From positions 1 to 28,052 of the forward strand of contig CAYFFW010000018.1 of NCBI GenBank assembly GCA_964342745.1: a DNA stretch of 28,052 nucleotides, written 5' to 3'. Origin of the DNA: AEGEAN-183 sp964342745 (GTDB lineage: Bacteria > Pseudomonadota > Gammaproteobacteria > Magnimaribacterales > Magnimaribacteraceae). Within the stretch, counting starts at the first letter, position 1, and each line of letters starts with the position of its first letter. The position numbers and the translations under genes are program-made. Shown in pieces: positions 8,515-16,812 of this stretch. Below the pieces are notes generated by a model, which made no database searches, was not told the origin of the DNA, and worked only from the letters and a program-made list of their open reading frames with translations.

Positions 8515-10008
8515 ATGACAGAAGAAATTTCGCAAAATGAACTGTTAGCTCTTAGAAGAGCTAAGTTAGATGAGTTAAGATCTAAGGGCGTGCCCTTTCC
8601 TAATGATTTCAGAAGAAATGCTTTAGCAGAAGATCTACACTTATCTCATGGCTCTGAAGACAAGGAAGGCCTAGAAAAAAAATCTATTGAAGTTTCTGTG
8701 GCAGGGAGAATTATGCTTCAAAGAATCATGGGGAAGGCTAGTTTTATAACCATTCAAGATCTTTCAGGTCAGATTCAGGTTTATATAAAGGAAGACAATG
8801 TAAAAAAGGAAGCTTATAAGGAATTTAAAAAATGGGACCTAGGGGACATTGTAGGTCTGAAGGGAAGGCTCTTCAAAACCAAGACCAATGAGCTAACTGT
8901 TGAGGCTGAAAGCATTTTCCTTTTAACCAAATCCTTAAAACCCTTGCCCGAGAAGCATGCTGGATTAGTGGATACTGAACAAAGATATAGAAAAAGATAC
9001 TTAGACCTTTTAACTAATCCTGAAAGTTTAGAAGTTTTCAAAGCTAGAAGTAAGTTAATCAGTGAAATTAGAAATATTTTTAACGAAGAAGGTTACCTTG
9101 AAGTTGAAACACCAATGATGCATCCAATTGTAGGTGGTGCTACCGCAAGACCTTTCATTACTCATCACAACGCTCTTGATATGGATTTATATTTGAGAGT
9201 TGCTCCTGAACTGTATCTCAAGAGGTTACTTGTAGGAGGGTTAGAAAAGGTATTCGAGATTAATAGGAATTTTAGAAATGAAGGCTTGTCAACTAAACAC
9301 AACCCCGAATTTACTATGTTGGAGTTTTATACCGCTTATGCAGATTACAAAGATCAGATGGATTTTATCCAATCCTTATTTAAGAGATTAGCAGAAAGAG
9401 TCTTTGGTAAGCCTGTTTTTGAACAAAATGGTAAAAAATATGATCTATCCAAGTCTTTTAAGAAATTAACTTTAATTGATTCAATTACTCAACACTTAAA
9501 AGTAAAAAAATCTCAATTAGAAGATAGGAAGGAACTTGAAGAAATAGCTAAAAAGCTTGATGTGGATAATGTTAAAGATCTTTCTGATGGAAAATTGCAA
9601 TTAGAAATATTTGAAAAAGGTGTAGAAGATAAGTTAGATCAACCAACATTTATTGTTGGTTACCCTAAAGATGTTTCTCCTTTATCAAGATCACAAGACG
9701 ATAATCCTGATTACGTAGATCGATTTGAACTATTCATTGGCGGAAAGGAGATTGCTAATGGTTTCTCAGAGCTTAACGATCCTGATGAGCAAGCAAAAAG
9801 ATTTAAAGATCAAGTAAAGCAAAAAGACTCAGGAGATAAAGAAGCCATGGAGTACGATGAAGACTATGTGGAAGCTCTGGAATACGGCTTGCCTCCTTGT
9901 GCAGGAGTAGGTGTTGGAATAGATAGATTAGTAATGCTTTTTACCGGAACATCTTCTATAAGAGATGTTCTTCTATTCCCTCAACTTAAGCCTAAAGGAA
10001 AAGATTAA
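8515..10008 (+). CDS. lysS: Lysyl-tRNA synthetase (class II)
   Basis: It charges tRNA-Lys. An N-terminal OB-fold anticodon-binding domain (about 57-150, including VAGRIMLQRIMGKASFITIQD) precedes the class II core. Motif 2 is FRNEGLSTKHNPEFTMLEFY (about 260-279) and motif 3 is GVGVGIDRLVMLFTG near the C-terminus. Length 497 compares with 505 in E. coli. It starts 14 bases after prfB. An out-of-frame ATG at 8508 is not the start. Its stop codon overlaps by four bases with the stop of mdh on the other strand, leaving no room for a conventional terminator. Confidence 0.97.
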   Translation: MTEEISQNELLALRRAKLDELRSKGVPFPNDFRRNALAEDLHLSHGSEDKEGLEKKSIEVSVAGRIMLQRIMGKASFITIQDLSGQIQVYIKEDNVKKEAYKEFKKWDLGDIVGLKGRLFKTKTNELTVEAESIFLLTKSLKPLPEKHAGLVDTEQRYRKRYLDLLTNPESLEVFKARSKLISEIRNIFNEEGYLEVETPMMHPIVGGATARPFITHHNALDMDLYLRVAPELYLKRLLVGGLEKVFEINRNFRNEGLSTKHNPEFTMLEFYTAYADYKDQMDFIQSLFKRLAERVFGKPVFEQNGKKYDLSKSFKKLTLIDSITQHLKVKKSQLEDRKELEEIAKKLDVDNVKDLSDGKLQLEIFEKGVEDKLDQPTFIVGYPKDVSPLSRSQDDNPDYVDRFELFIGGKEIANGFSELNDPDEQAKRFKDQVKQKDSGDKEAMEYDEDYVEALEYGLPPCAGVGVGIDRLVMLFTGTSSIRDVLLFPQLKPKGKD

Positions 10009-11003
10009 TCTAAAAGGTCTTTAACTGCTTCTTTTTCAGACAAGAGTTCTTCAGTTGTTATTTTAATTTTAGATTGAGCAAATTCATTAAGTTCAATATC
10101 TTGAACAATTTTGATTTCTCCTTGACCAGAAGAGGTTAAAGGAAAACCAAAAATAAGACCTTCGGGTATTCCATAACTTCCATCACTTGGAATTGCAGCA
10201 CTAAACCAATAACCTTGTGGTGTTTTGGTTTCGACAGCTTTCACTGTATCTATAGCTGCATTAGCAGCAGAAGCAGCGGAAGAGGCACCCCTGGCATCAA
10301 TAACAGCCTTTCCTCTTTGCTGAACTAAAGGGAGGTATTCATTCTCTATCCAGTTCAAGTCATCAATCACTTGCGCAGCACTTACTTCATTAATTTTTGC
10401 GTTAAAGGGGTCTGGGTACATGGTAGGGCTGTGGTTTCCCCAAATAGTCATATTTGTAACAGAAGCTATTTCAACAGAGGCTTTCTCTGCTAATTGAGCT
10501 TTAGCTCTATTAGCATCGAGTGCCGTCATAGCAAACCAACTTTGATTAGAGTTATTTGATTTTGTTCTTCCTATCAAAGCATTGGTGTTGGCAGGGTTTC
10601 CAACAACTAAAATTTTAGCGTTTTCTTTAGCTAGCTCTCCTATGGCTTGTCCTTGACCGGTGAAAATACCTCCATTTATTCTCAGTAGATCACTTCTTTC
10701 TTCTATTTTTTTACCATCAACGACTATTCCTCTCGGTATGCTTCCAACTAAAAGAACCCAGTCTGCACCCTCTATTCCTTCTCTGATATCTGCTGTGGCT
10801 AGTAAGGATCCTGTTTGTTTGAATCCACAATCAATTAACTCCATGATGGTTCCTTCAAGTTTATCTACCACTTGAGGAATCTCAATTAATCTGAGATTTA
10901 CTTTTACATTAGGTCCAAAAGTTTCTCCGCTTACCAATCTAGGTAACAAAGAATAAGCAATTTGTCCTGCTGCTCCAGTAACTGCTACATTTATTTCTTT
11001 CAT
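10005..11003 (-). CDS. mdh: Malate dehydrogenase (NAD, cytosolic-like type)
   Basis: It interconverts malate and oxaloacetate in the TCA cycle. The Rossmann start VAVTGAAGQIAYSLL (6-20) marks the MDH group related to Burkholderia and cytosolic MDH, not the E. coli type. Catalytic residues are D163 in LDANRAKAQL and H191 in TIWGNHSPTM, with R91 in SIPRG for substrate. The active-site loop is unusual: where relatives have PRxxGMxRxDLL, this protein has a longer PRGIVVDGKKIEERSDLL. Length is 332. A good AGGAG site lies before the ATG, and the thiolase-like gene ends 12 bases upstream, so the two probably share a transcript. Confidence 0.93.
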   Translation of the reverse strand: MKEINVAVTGAAGQIAYSLLPRLVSGETFGPNVKVNLRLIEIPQVVDKLEGTIMELIDCGFKQTGSLLATADIREGIEGADWVLLVGSIPRGIVVDGKKIEERSDLLRINGGIFTGQGQAIGELAKENAKILVVGNPANTNALIGRTKSNNSNQSWFAMTALDANRAKAQLAEKASVEIASVTNMTIWGNHSPTMYPDPFNAKINEVSAAQVIDDLNWIENEYLPLVQQRGKAVIDARGASSAASAANAAIDTVKAVETKTPQGYWFSAAIPSDGSYGIPEGLIFGFPLTSSGQGEIKIVQDIELNEFAQSKIKITTEELLSEKEAVKDLLD

Positions 11004-11015
11004 AGTTTGCTCCTT

Positions 11016-12569
11016 TTACACTGGGTGAAAGACATTACGAGAGTCTTCGTATTTTACAGACCCTTTTATGTTTAACATCTCTTCTTTCATCATTCTTTCT
11101 AAAAGATTTGGATCTTTTTTAGTATTAGCAAGGAATCTTCTTCCATCTTCAAGACGACCTATAATGATAGCTTTTGTAGGGCCCTCTCGAGAATTTACAA
11201 CTGTATAGGTTTCTACATAACCAACACCGCTTGCTTGCTCAACAAGTTCGGGAGCTTTTTGACTATCAATTTCTTTTTGTAGAAGAGAAGAGTCTATAAC
11301 TTGATTCCATTCTCCAAGAAAGGGTTTAGAAGAAAAAAGGCCTAGACCGTGCTTAGTTAAGAACCAACCATTGGCATTCACCATTCCATAAGTACCCTGA
11401 TTACTTCTTAATTTATTCATCATGCTTGCAATTGAATTAACAACATAAGCACTGCCTGGTCCTCCGTAATATGGAAGGCCTCCTGTAACTGTTAGATCTC
11501 TAAGATCTTTATTAGGGATTCCAATTTCTTTTTTAGCTATTTGTACTGCACTTGGGAAGCAAGAATACAGATCAAAGAAAGAAACGTCTGCTTGTGAAAG
11601 CCCTGCCTTACTTAGGATTGCAGCTGAGCACTTTCTAATTGCAGGTGAAGAGTGCAAGTTTTCTCTATCCGTTATATTCCAAATATCATTTAAAGATCCA
11701 GCTCCATGAAGAAAAATCCATTTGGAATATGGAATTTTTAATGTTTTAGCTTTCTTTGCGGACATAATAACCAGGGCTGCTGATTGGTTCACGCGAATAA
11801 TAGAGTTCATGTATTTAGTGTACGGGAAACCAACCATTCTATTTTGAAGGGTTGTCTCTACTATTTCCTGAACAGATCTGTAGTTTTTAAACCAAGAAAA
11901 TTCGTTTTTAGAAGCTATTTCTGAGAACCTACTAAAAAGGTTACCTATCTCTTCTTGATGTTCAATAACATTCTTGCCTTCATTGCTCCTTATGCTGTTA
12001 GCAAATAGCGGGTAAACTGAAGAGGGATCAAAAATACCATGCTTTTTTTCAAACTCACTTCCTAAATCTCTTAAACTTCCTAATGATTCAGGTTCTCCAC
12101 CAGGATCATCTCCCCAATCAACCTCTAACCCTTCTTTTAATCTTGATACAAAGGTATCTAAAGCTTCTCCTCCCGTTAAAAGAGCACATTCAATTTTTTT
12201 GTCTTTTATTCGATTGCATATTTCATTTAGAAGAAGCTGAGGAGAGTTTCCACCAGTTGTTGTATAAATCTCATTAGGCACTTTGACGCCCAAGGCATTA
12301 CCGAGAGTTCTTGGCATGTTTGAATAACCCCAAAAATCAGTAGTGGCTGAGTCTCTGTTTGGTGTATCTGCAGTGAAACGAATTACTGAAATAGTATCTA
12401 GGTGATCTTTTACTTTAATTGAAGCCTCACAATCCTCCAAAGCTTTCTCGCATGATACTTTTAAAATGTCTGAATAACTAAGTCCATCAATACCTTTTTT
12501 ATCTAAATATTCTGAACAACCCACTAAAACAGGAGTGTTATCGTTAACTTGGGAATATAGATCTGTCAT
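11016..12569 (-). CDS. Thiolase-like protein type 1 (acetyl-CoA acetyltransferase family)
   Basis: A 517-residue thiolase-superfamily protein. The thiolase fold is marked by DLYSCFPSAVQIA (about 333-345), TGGLPYYGGPGSAY (362-375) and NANGWFLTKHGLG (398-410). Where degradative thiolases carry the nucleophilic Cys before a G/A-S-G turn, this protein reads TTTGGNSPQLL (about 103-113), so the nucleophile appears to be missing. The C-terminal part, about 440-517, matches the extra domain that defines mycobacterial-type TLP1. Such proteins bind CoA-like ligands, but their reaction is not settled. It sits 12 bases upstream of mdh, likely in the same transcript. A beta-ketothiolase assignment should not be assumed. 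Confidence 0.75.
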   Translation of the reverse strand: MTDLYSQVNDNTPVLVGCSEYLDKKGIDGLSYSDILKVSCEKALEDCEASIKVKDHLDTISVIRFTADTPNRDSATTDFWGYSNMPRTLGNALGVKVPNEIYTTTGGNSPQLLLNEICNRIKDKKIECALLTGGEALDTFVSRLKEGLEVDWGDDPGGEPESLGSLRDLGSEFEKKHGIFDPSSVYPLFANSIRSNEGKNVIEHQEEIGNLFSRFSEIASKNEFSWFKNYRSVQEIVETTLQNRMVGFPYTKYMNSIIRVNQSAALVIMSAKKAKTLKIPYSKWIFLHGAGSLNDIWNITDRENLHSSPAIRKCSAAILSKAGLSQADVSFFDLYSCFPSAVQIAKKEIGIPNKDLRDLTVTGGLPYYGGPGSAYVVNSIASMMNKLRSNQGTYGMVNANGWFLTKHGLGLFSSKPFLGEWNQVIDSSLLQKEIDSQKAPELVEQASGVGYVETYTVVNSREGPTKAIIIGRLEDGRRFLANTKKDPNLLERMMKEEMLNIKGSVKYEDSRNVFHPV

Positions 12570-12593
12570 AAAGAATTATTTTTTAACGCGGAA

Positions 12594-12622
12594 AGTCTAA
12601 CTATTGAAATCTTTTGTAGCAA
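12594..12622 (-). promoter_or_regulatory. Candidate sigma70 promoter for the thiolase-like gene and mdh
   Basis: On the minus strand TTGCTA (12622-12617) and TAGACT (12599-12594) are separated by 17 bases, and the start codon lies about 25 bases downstream of the -10. The elements match TTGACA and TATAAT in four of six and four of six positions. The 88-base divergent gap (12570-12657) must also serve the C-S lyase gene on plus. Assignment is by eye. Confidence 0.4.
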
Positions 12623-12657
12623 TAGGCGAGCCTCAAAGAATTTTTTAGAGTACCATA

Positions 12658-13812
12658 ATGCTATTCATGAAATATGATTTTGATACCTTAATTGATCGGA
12701 TAGAAACTAGAAGTACTAAATGGTTGAAGTTCGATGATCCTGATGTTCTTCCTATGTGGGTAGCGGATATGGATTTTCAATGTCCTCCTGAGGTTATATC
12801 TGCTATTAAAGAAAGAGCGAATCAAGGGATTTTTGGATACACGGAAATACCTACAGATTTAACCCCATTGCTACAAAAAAGGTTGCTTAAAAATTCTGGG
12901 TGGGAAATAGATCCGGATTGGGTTACCTGGCTTCCTGGTGTAGTGGTAGGGTTGAACGTGGCTTGCAGAACTGCATTAAGTCCTGGAGACATGGTGATGA
13001 CACCTTCGCCTATATATAGGCCTTTTATTTATGCATCTGACAATATGAACAGAGGAATGCTAAAGACTGATTTGATTAATAATAAAGGAAGACTAGAGCT
13101 CGATTATGATTCTATTCAAAGCTTAATCAGTGAAGAGATTAAAATGTTCTTTTTTTGTAACCCTCATAATCCTGGTGGCACTATGTTTAAAAAAGAGGAG
13201 ATAGAAAAGCTGGTTAATATTTGTGAAGAAAATAAAACAATAATCTGTGCTGATGAAATTCATTCTGATCTTATCTTAGATCCTAACAAGAGCCACTTAC
13301 ACCTAGCACAAATCAATGATTATGCTTTAAATAACTCAATTACTTTGCTGTCTCCAACAAAAACTTTCAATATGCAAGGATTACCTTGTGGAGCTGCTAT
13401 CATTCCTAATCCGGAACTTAGACAGGAATTTAGACGAAACATGAGAGGCATAGCAGCCCATATAGGTGTTTTTTCTTATACAGCTGCACAAGCTGCTTAT
13501 AAGTACGGTGATCCCTGGTATCAGGAGCTAATTAAATATCTGAGAAAGAATAAAGAGCTATTAAGTAAAGAAATATCAGAAATAAAAGGATTATCTTTAT
13601 ATGGTCCTGACGCAACATATCTAGCTTGGATAGATTGCAGTCAATCTGGTTTAGAAGATCCCTCTGATTTTTTTATCAATGCTGGAGTAGGAGTTCATAG
13701 AGGAGAATGGTTTGGCGATCGAAATTTTGTTCGTTTAAACTTTGGTTGTCCTCAATCTAGATTAGAAGAAGCTCTAACAAGAATAAAAAAAGCCTTTTCA
13801 CAAAGAAACTAG
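12658..13812 (+). CDS. PatB/MalY-type cystathionine beta-lyase (C-S lyase)
   Basis: A PLP-dependent fold-type I enzyme expected to cleave the C-S bond of cystathionine or related cysteine S-conjugates, releasing pyruvate, ammonia and a thiol. The family start YDFDTLIDRIETRSTKW (6-22) and PMWVADMDF (32-40) are clear. PLP contacts are N171 (NPHNPGG), D199 (ADEIHSDL) and the Schiff-base K235 (LSPTKTFNMQG). Length 384 is typical. The family usually begins one to three residues before YDFD, so ATG at 12667 (Met4) is as good a start as 12658; neither has a strong Shine-Dalgarno. In marine bacteria such lyases act on methionine precursors or organosulfur compounds. The actual substrate here is unknown. 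Confidence 0.85.
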   Translation: MLFMKYDFDTLIDRIETRSTKWLKFDDPDVLPMWVADMDFQCPPEVISAIKERANQGIFGYTEIPTDLTPLLQKRLLKNSGWEIDPDWVTWLPGVVVGLNVACRTALSPGDMVMTPSPIYRPFIYASDNMNRGMLKTDLINNKGRLELDYDSIQSLISEEIKMFFFCNPHNPGGTMFKKEEIEKLVNICEENKTIICADEIHSDLILDPNKSHLHLAQINDYALNNSITLLSPTKTFNMQGLPCGAAIIPNPELRQEFRRNMRGIAAHIGVFSYTAAQAAYKYGDPWYQELIKYLRKNKELLSKEISEIKGLSLYGPDATYLAWIDCSQSGLEDPSDFFINAGVGVHRGEWFGDRNFVRLNFGCPQSRLEEALTRIKKAFSQRN

Positions 13813-13838
13813 GTTCCTGTAGTATTAGCGCCTCAAAA
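13797..13838 (+). promoter_or_regulatory. Candidate promoter upstream of the hydroxyacyl-CoA dehydrogenase gene
   Basis: TTCACA (13797-13802) and TAGTAT (13820-13825) are 17 bases apart and match the sigma70 consensus in five of six and four of six positions. The -10 is followed by GCGCC (13828-13832). The 20 bases at 13819-13838 match the rplS box at 1422-1441 at 16 positions. The -35 lies inside the end of the C-S lyase gene. An AGGAG ribosome site follows at 13845-13849, nicely spaced from ATG 13855. Confidence 0.45.
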
Positions 13839-13854
13839 TCGATTAGGAGAGATT

Positions 13855-14772
13855 ATGTCTATAACTTTTAAAGATCAGGTTGCTATTGTTACTGGAGCAG
13901 GAGGAGGACTGGGTCGTTGTCATGCTCTAGATTTAGCAAAAAGAGGGGCTAAGGTCGTTGTTAATGACTTAGGCGGAAGTGTTGATGGATCCGAAGAAGG
14001 ATCCCTATCTCCTGCTGAGTCTGTTGTTGAAGAAATCAAAGCAGCAGGTGGCGAAGCTATGGCTAATGGAGCTAGTGTTACTGATAAAAATCAGGTCGAA
14101 GCTATGGTAAGAGAAGTGATGGAAAAATACGGACGTATAGATATTCTAGTTAATAATGCTGGTATCTTGAGAGACAAAAGCTTTACTAAAATTGAAGAAG
14201 AAGACTTCAGGATGGTTCTAGAAGTTCACTTGATGGGTACAGTTAATTGTACTAAAGCTGTATGGGAGATTATGAGAGAACAAAACTACGGAAGAATTGT
14301 CGTAACCTCTTCTTCAAGTGGTTTGTATGGAAATTTTGGACAAACAAATTATGGAGCTGCAAAGATGGGTGTAGTTGGATTAATTAATACTCTTAAGCTA
14401 GAAGGAGCTAAATACAATATTAAGTGCAATGCTCTAGCGCCTTTAGCAGGAACTAGAATGACAGAAGAATTGCCGGGTATGGGAGATATACTTGAATTAA
14501 TTAAACCTGAATTTGTTACTCCAGCTGTGACTTATTTAGTTTCTGAAGAAGCACCCACAGGAGCAATTGTTGCTGCTGGTGCTGGAGTTTTCGCTAGAGT
14601 GATGATCCATGAAACTATGGGAGTTAATTTAGGAACTGGTGAGGATATGACCGCTGAAAACATAGCCTCAAACTGGGATCAGATTTCAGACATGAAAGAT
14701 GCTAGACCTTGTTATCAGGGAGGGGATCAATCTATGAAAATGTTTGAATTGATTCAGAAAGAAAAAGGTTAG
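13855..14772 (+). CDS. (3R)-hydroxyacyl-CoA dehydrogenase-like SDR (MFE-2/HSD17B4 type)
   Basis: A classical short-chain dehydrogenase of the group that forms the dehydrogenase domain of peroxisomal multifunctional enzyme 2. The cofactor motif TGAGGGLG (about 14-21), the long VVNDLGGSVDGS segment (about 35-46) typical of that group, NNAG and the catalytic Ser/Tyr/Lys set (SSSSGLYGNFGQTNYGAAK, about 151-170) are all present. Length 305 is near the usual 300. The C-terminal extension lacks the hydratase and SCP2 domains of the eukaryotic protein. An AGGAG site supports the start. Its stop overlaps the GTG start of the next gene by one base, so translation of the two is coupled. Oxidation of a 3-hydroxyacyl-CoA is inferred from the family. 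Confidence 0.85.
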   Translation: MSITFKDQVAIVTGAGGGLGRCHALDLAKRGAKVVVNDLGGSVDGSEEGSLSPAESVVEEIKAAGGEAMANGASVTDKNQVEAMVREVMEKYGRIDILVNNAGILRDKSFTKIEEEDFRMVLEVHLMGTVNCTKAVWEIMREQNYGRIVVTSSSSGLYGNFGQTNYGAAKMGVVGLINTLKLEGAKYNIKCNALAPLAGTRMTEELPGMGDILELIKPEFVTPAVTYLVSEEAPTGAIVAAGAGVFARVMIHETMGVNLGTGEDMTAENIASNWDQISDMKDARPCYQGGDQSMKMFELIQKEKG

Positions 14773-15929
14773 TGTCCAAGAGAAAGCTAAACTCATGCCA
14801 TAAAGTTATGGACTTTAGGGCTCTTGCAAAAAAAAGGCTTCCAGCCCCAATGTTTCATTACATTGATGGAGCTGCAGAAGACGAATGGACTTACAGGCAA
14901 AATACTTCTGCTTTTGAGAAATATGAATTAGTGCCTAGGTTTTTGGTCGATGTTGATAAGATTGATACATCTACATCTGTATTAGGTCAAAAAATAGATT
15001 GGCCATTTATTTGCTCTCCTACTGGATACAACAGGCTGTTTCATCATCACGGTGAAGGAGGTGCTGCTAGGGCTGCAGCAAGAACCGGAACTATTTTTTG
15101 CTTATCAACTATTTCAACAACGTTAATTGAAGAGGTCGCAGAGGCTTCTGAGGGACCAAAAGTTTTTCAGATCTACGTTCTAAAAGACAGAAGTCTTACC
15201 CAAGAATACATCCAAAGATGTAAGGATGCTGAGTATGACGCCTTGTGTTTAACAGTTGATGTTCCTAGTAATGGAAGAAGGGAGAGGGACTTGGTTACTG
15301 GAATGACAGTTCCTCCAAAATTAGGTTTAAGTGGTTATATGAATATTGCAAGACATATAAATTGGTCATTCAACTACCTAACGCACCCACCTACACCTTC
15401 AATGGTAAACCTAGAACATAAAGTCCCTGAAGGTTCATCCAGTATGTCTGTTATGGATTTTATGAATAGCCAGTTTGATAGAACTGTAACTTGGAAAGAT
15501 GCAGCTTGGATGATTGAACAATGGGATAAGCCTTTTGCAATAAAAGGAATTCTTTCTGTTGAAGATGCAAAAATGGCAGCTGAAGTAGGGGCATCAGCTA
15601 TTATGGTTTCAAATCATGGTGGTAGACAGATGGATGGTTGTCCTGCACCAATTGAGGTTTTAGGGGATATCGTTGATGCTGTAGGAGATAAGGTAGAAGT
15701 AATTTTAGATGGTGGTGTAAGAAGAGGAACTCATATTTTAAAAGCCTTGTCGATGGGAGCTAAAGCTTGTATGGGCGGAAGACCTTATCTTTATGGGTTA
15801 GCTGCAGCGGGTGAAGAGGGAGCTTACAGATCTCTTAGCCTTCTTAAAGAAGAAGTGCAAAACAATATGATCTTACTAGGAGCCACTAAGGTTGGAGATA
15901 TTAAAACTGATCACCTTAGAAAAGTCTAA
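14772..15929 (+). CDS. FMN-dependent 2-hydroxyacid dehydrogenase/oxidase (LldD family)
   Basis: A TIM-barrel flavoprotein that oxidises an L-2-hydroxyacid such as lactate, glycolate or mandelate. Conserved residues can be followed: Y30 in FHYIDGAAEDEWT, the FMN-binding SPTGYNRLFH (82-91), K258 in AIKGI, and the catalytic SNHGGRQ with H282 and R285. The phosphate-binding ILDGGVRRG (311-319) and GRPYLYGL (336-343) follow. At 385 residues it is of usual size. The GTG start at 14772 overlaps the upstream stop (TAGTG). A later ATG at 14808 is possible but would lose only the poorly conserved first 12 residues. There is no membrane-binding insertion that I can recognise. The substrate is not evident, and the tight coupling to an acyl-CoA dehydrogenase-type SDR is unusual. 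Confidence 0.87.
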   Translation: MSKRKLNSCHKVMDFRALAKKRLPAPMFHYIDGAAEDEWTYRQNTSAFEKYELVPRFLVDVDKIDTSTSVLGQKIDWPFICSPTGYNRLFHHHGEGGAARAAARTGTIFCLSTISTTLIEEVAEASEGPKVFQIYVLKDRSLTQEYIQRCKDAEYDALCLTVDVPSNGRRERDLVTGMTVPPKLGLSGYMNIARHINWSFNYLTHPPTPSMVNLEHKVPEGSSSMSVMDFMNSQFDRTVTWKDAAWMIEQWDKPFAIKGILSVEDAKMAAEVGASAIMVSNHGGRQMDGCPAPIEVLGDIVDAVGDKVEVILDGGVRRGTHILKALSMGAKACMGGRPYLYGLAAAGEEGAYRSLSLLKEEVQNNMILLGATKVGDIKTDHLRKV

Positions 15930-16321
15930 GAAGGTTCTTCAAGTTTAGATATTAAAATCTTTACTTCTTCTTTTATCTTGTCTCTCACTTTTCTGAACTC
16001 CTTTAAAGACAAATTTTTTGGGTCAGGAATATTCCATTCAATTCTTTCTTTGCAGTCTAAATGAGGGCATGAATCACCACATCCCATTGAGACTAAGACA
16101 TCAACCTTGCCTTTAAGGTCTTTAGTGTTGTTAGAAATATGTGATGAAAGGTCGTATCCAATTTCTTGCATTGTTGTTATTGCTAAAGGATTAATTTGTC
16201 CAGAAGGATTTGAGCCAGCGCTCATAATTTCGTAACCTTCAGGAGCCATCAAATGGCCAAATGCTTCAGCCATTTGACTTCTACAAGAATTCTCAACACA
16301 TAGAAAAATTAAACGTTTCAT
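15926..16321 (-). CDS. Low-molecular-weight phosphatase-fold arsenate reductase-like protein
   Basis: A 131-residue protein of the ArsC/LMW tyrosine phosphatase fold. The P-loop CVENSCRS (8-15) contains the nucleophile C8 and R14. Further cysteines are C13, C81, C85 and C90 in SMGCGDSCPHLDC, close to the MGCGDxCP motif of actinobacterial and related arsenate reductases, and the acid loop is IPDPKN (98-103). Reduction of arsenate is therefore likely. No arsR, arsB or acr3 is nearby, so the gene is not in a standard ars operon; a protein phosphatase role remains possible. It lies 48 bases downstream of the CBS gene on the same strand and overlaps the hydroxyacid dehydrogenase stop by four bases. 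Confidence 0.78.
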   Translation of the reverse strand: MKRLIFLCVENSCRSQMAEAFGHLMAPEGYEIMSAGSNPSGQINPLAITTMQEIGYDLSSHISNNTKDLKGKVDVLVSMGCGDSCPHLDCKERIEWNIPDPKNLSLKEFRKVRDKIKEEVKILISKLEEPS

Positions 16322-16369
16322 GAAATTGATTATGTAAAATTTTAGCTAAAAATTTAGGCAGTAAAGGAA

Positions 16370-16789
16370 CTAACCTAAAAAATTCATGCTATAAAAAATA
16401 TCCCTCATGGAGATAACACCAATCAATCTATCTTCATCGAGAACGGCAAGATGCCTAATTTGATTTTCTATCATTAATTTTATTGCTTCATCAGTAGTTG
16501 TTTCAGGAGAAGCACTTATTACATTCTTAGACATTATCTCTGAAACAGGTTTCTCTTCTATATTTAATTGATGGTGGGAAATAGTTTTAACAATGTCTCT
16601 TTCTGTAAGAATTCCAACAACATGATGATCACTTTGGTCCTCCTTTTTATCAACTACTATAAGGGCACCAATTCTATTCTTTTCTAAGATTTCACATGCA
16701 TGAACCACAGTTTCATTTTGAGGAATAACAAAAACTTCCCAATACCTTTGACCGGCAAGATAGTGTTTAATTTTTTTAGACCTAGGCAT
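16370..16789 (-). CDS. Two-CBS-domain protein
   Basis: A small protein made almost wholly of a tandem CBS pair, a Bateman module that binds adenine nucleotides and typically senses energy state. The first CBS repeat holds NRIGALIVVDKK and GILTERDIV, and the second holds NQIRHLAVLDEDRLIGVISMRDIF. I chose the ATG at 16789 (MPRSKKIKHYLAG, 139 residues). The longer start at 16837 would add 16 residues whose codons run through a perfect inverted repeat with a TATAAT, probably the divergent promoter. A weak GGAA precedes 16789. No catalytic domain is fused, so the target is unknown. It may share a transcript with the ArsC-like gene downstream. Confidence 0.8.
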   Translation of the reverse strand: MPRSKKIKHYLAGQRYWEVFVIPQNETVVHACEILEKNRIGALIVVDKKEDQSDHHVVGILTERDIVKTISHHQLNIEEKPVSEIMSKNVISASPETTTDEAIKLMIENQIRHLAVLDEDRLIGVISMRDIFYSMNFLG

Positions 16790-16812
16790 GGATTTAATTC
16801 CGTTTAATAACA

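Noticed and set aside
11016..12569. Ordinary beta-ketothiolase
   Set aside because: The nucleophilic Cys motif is absent and a TLP1-like C-terminal domain is present.
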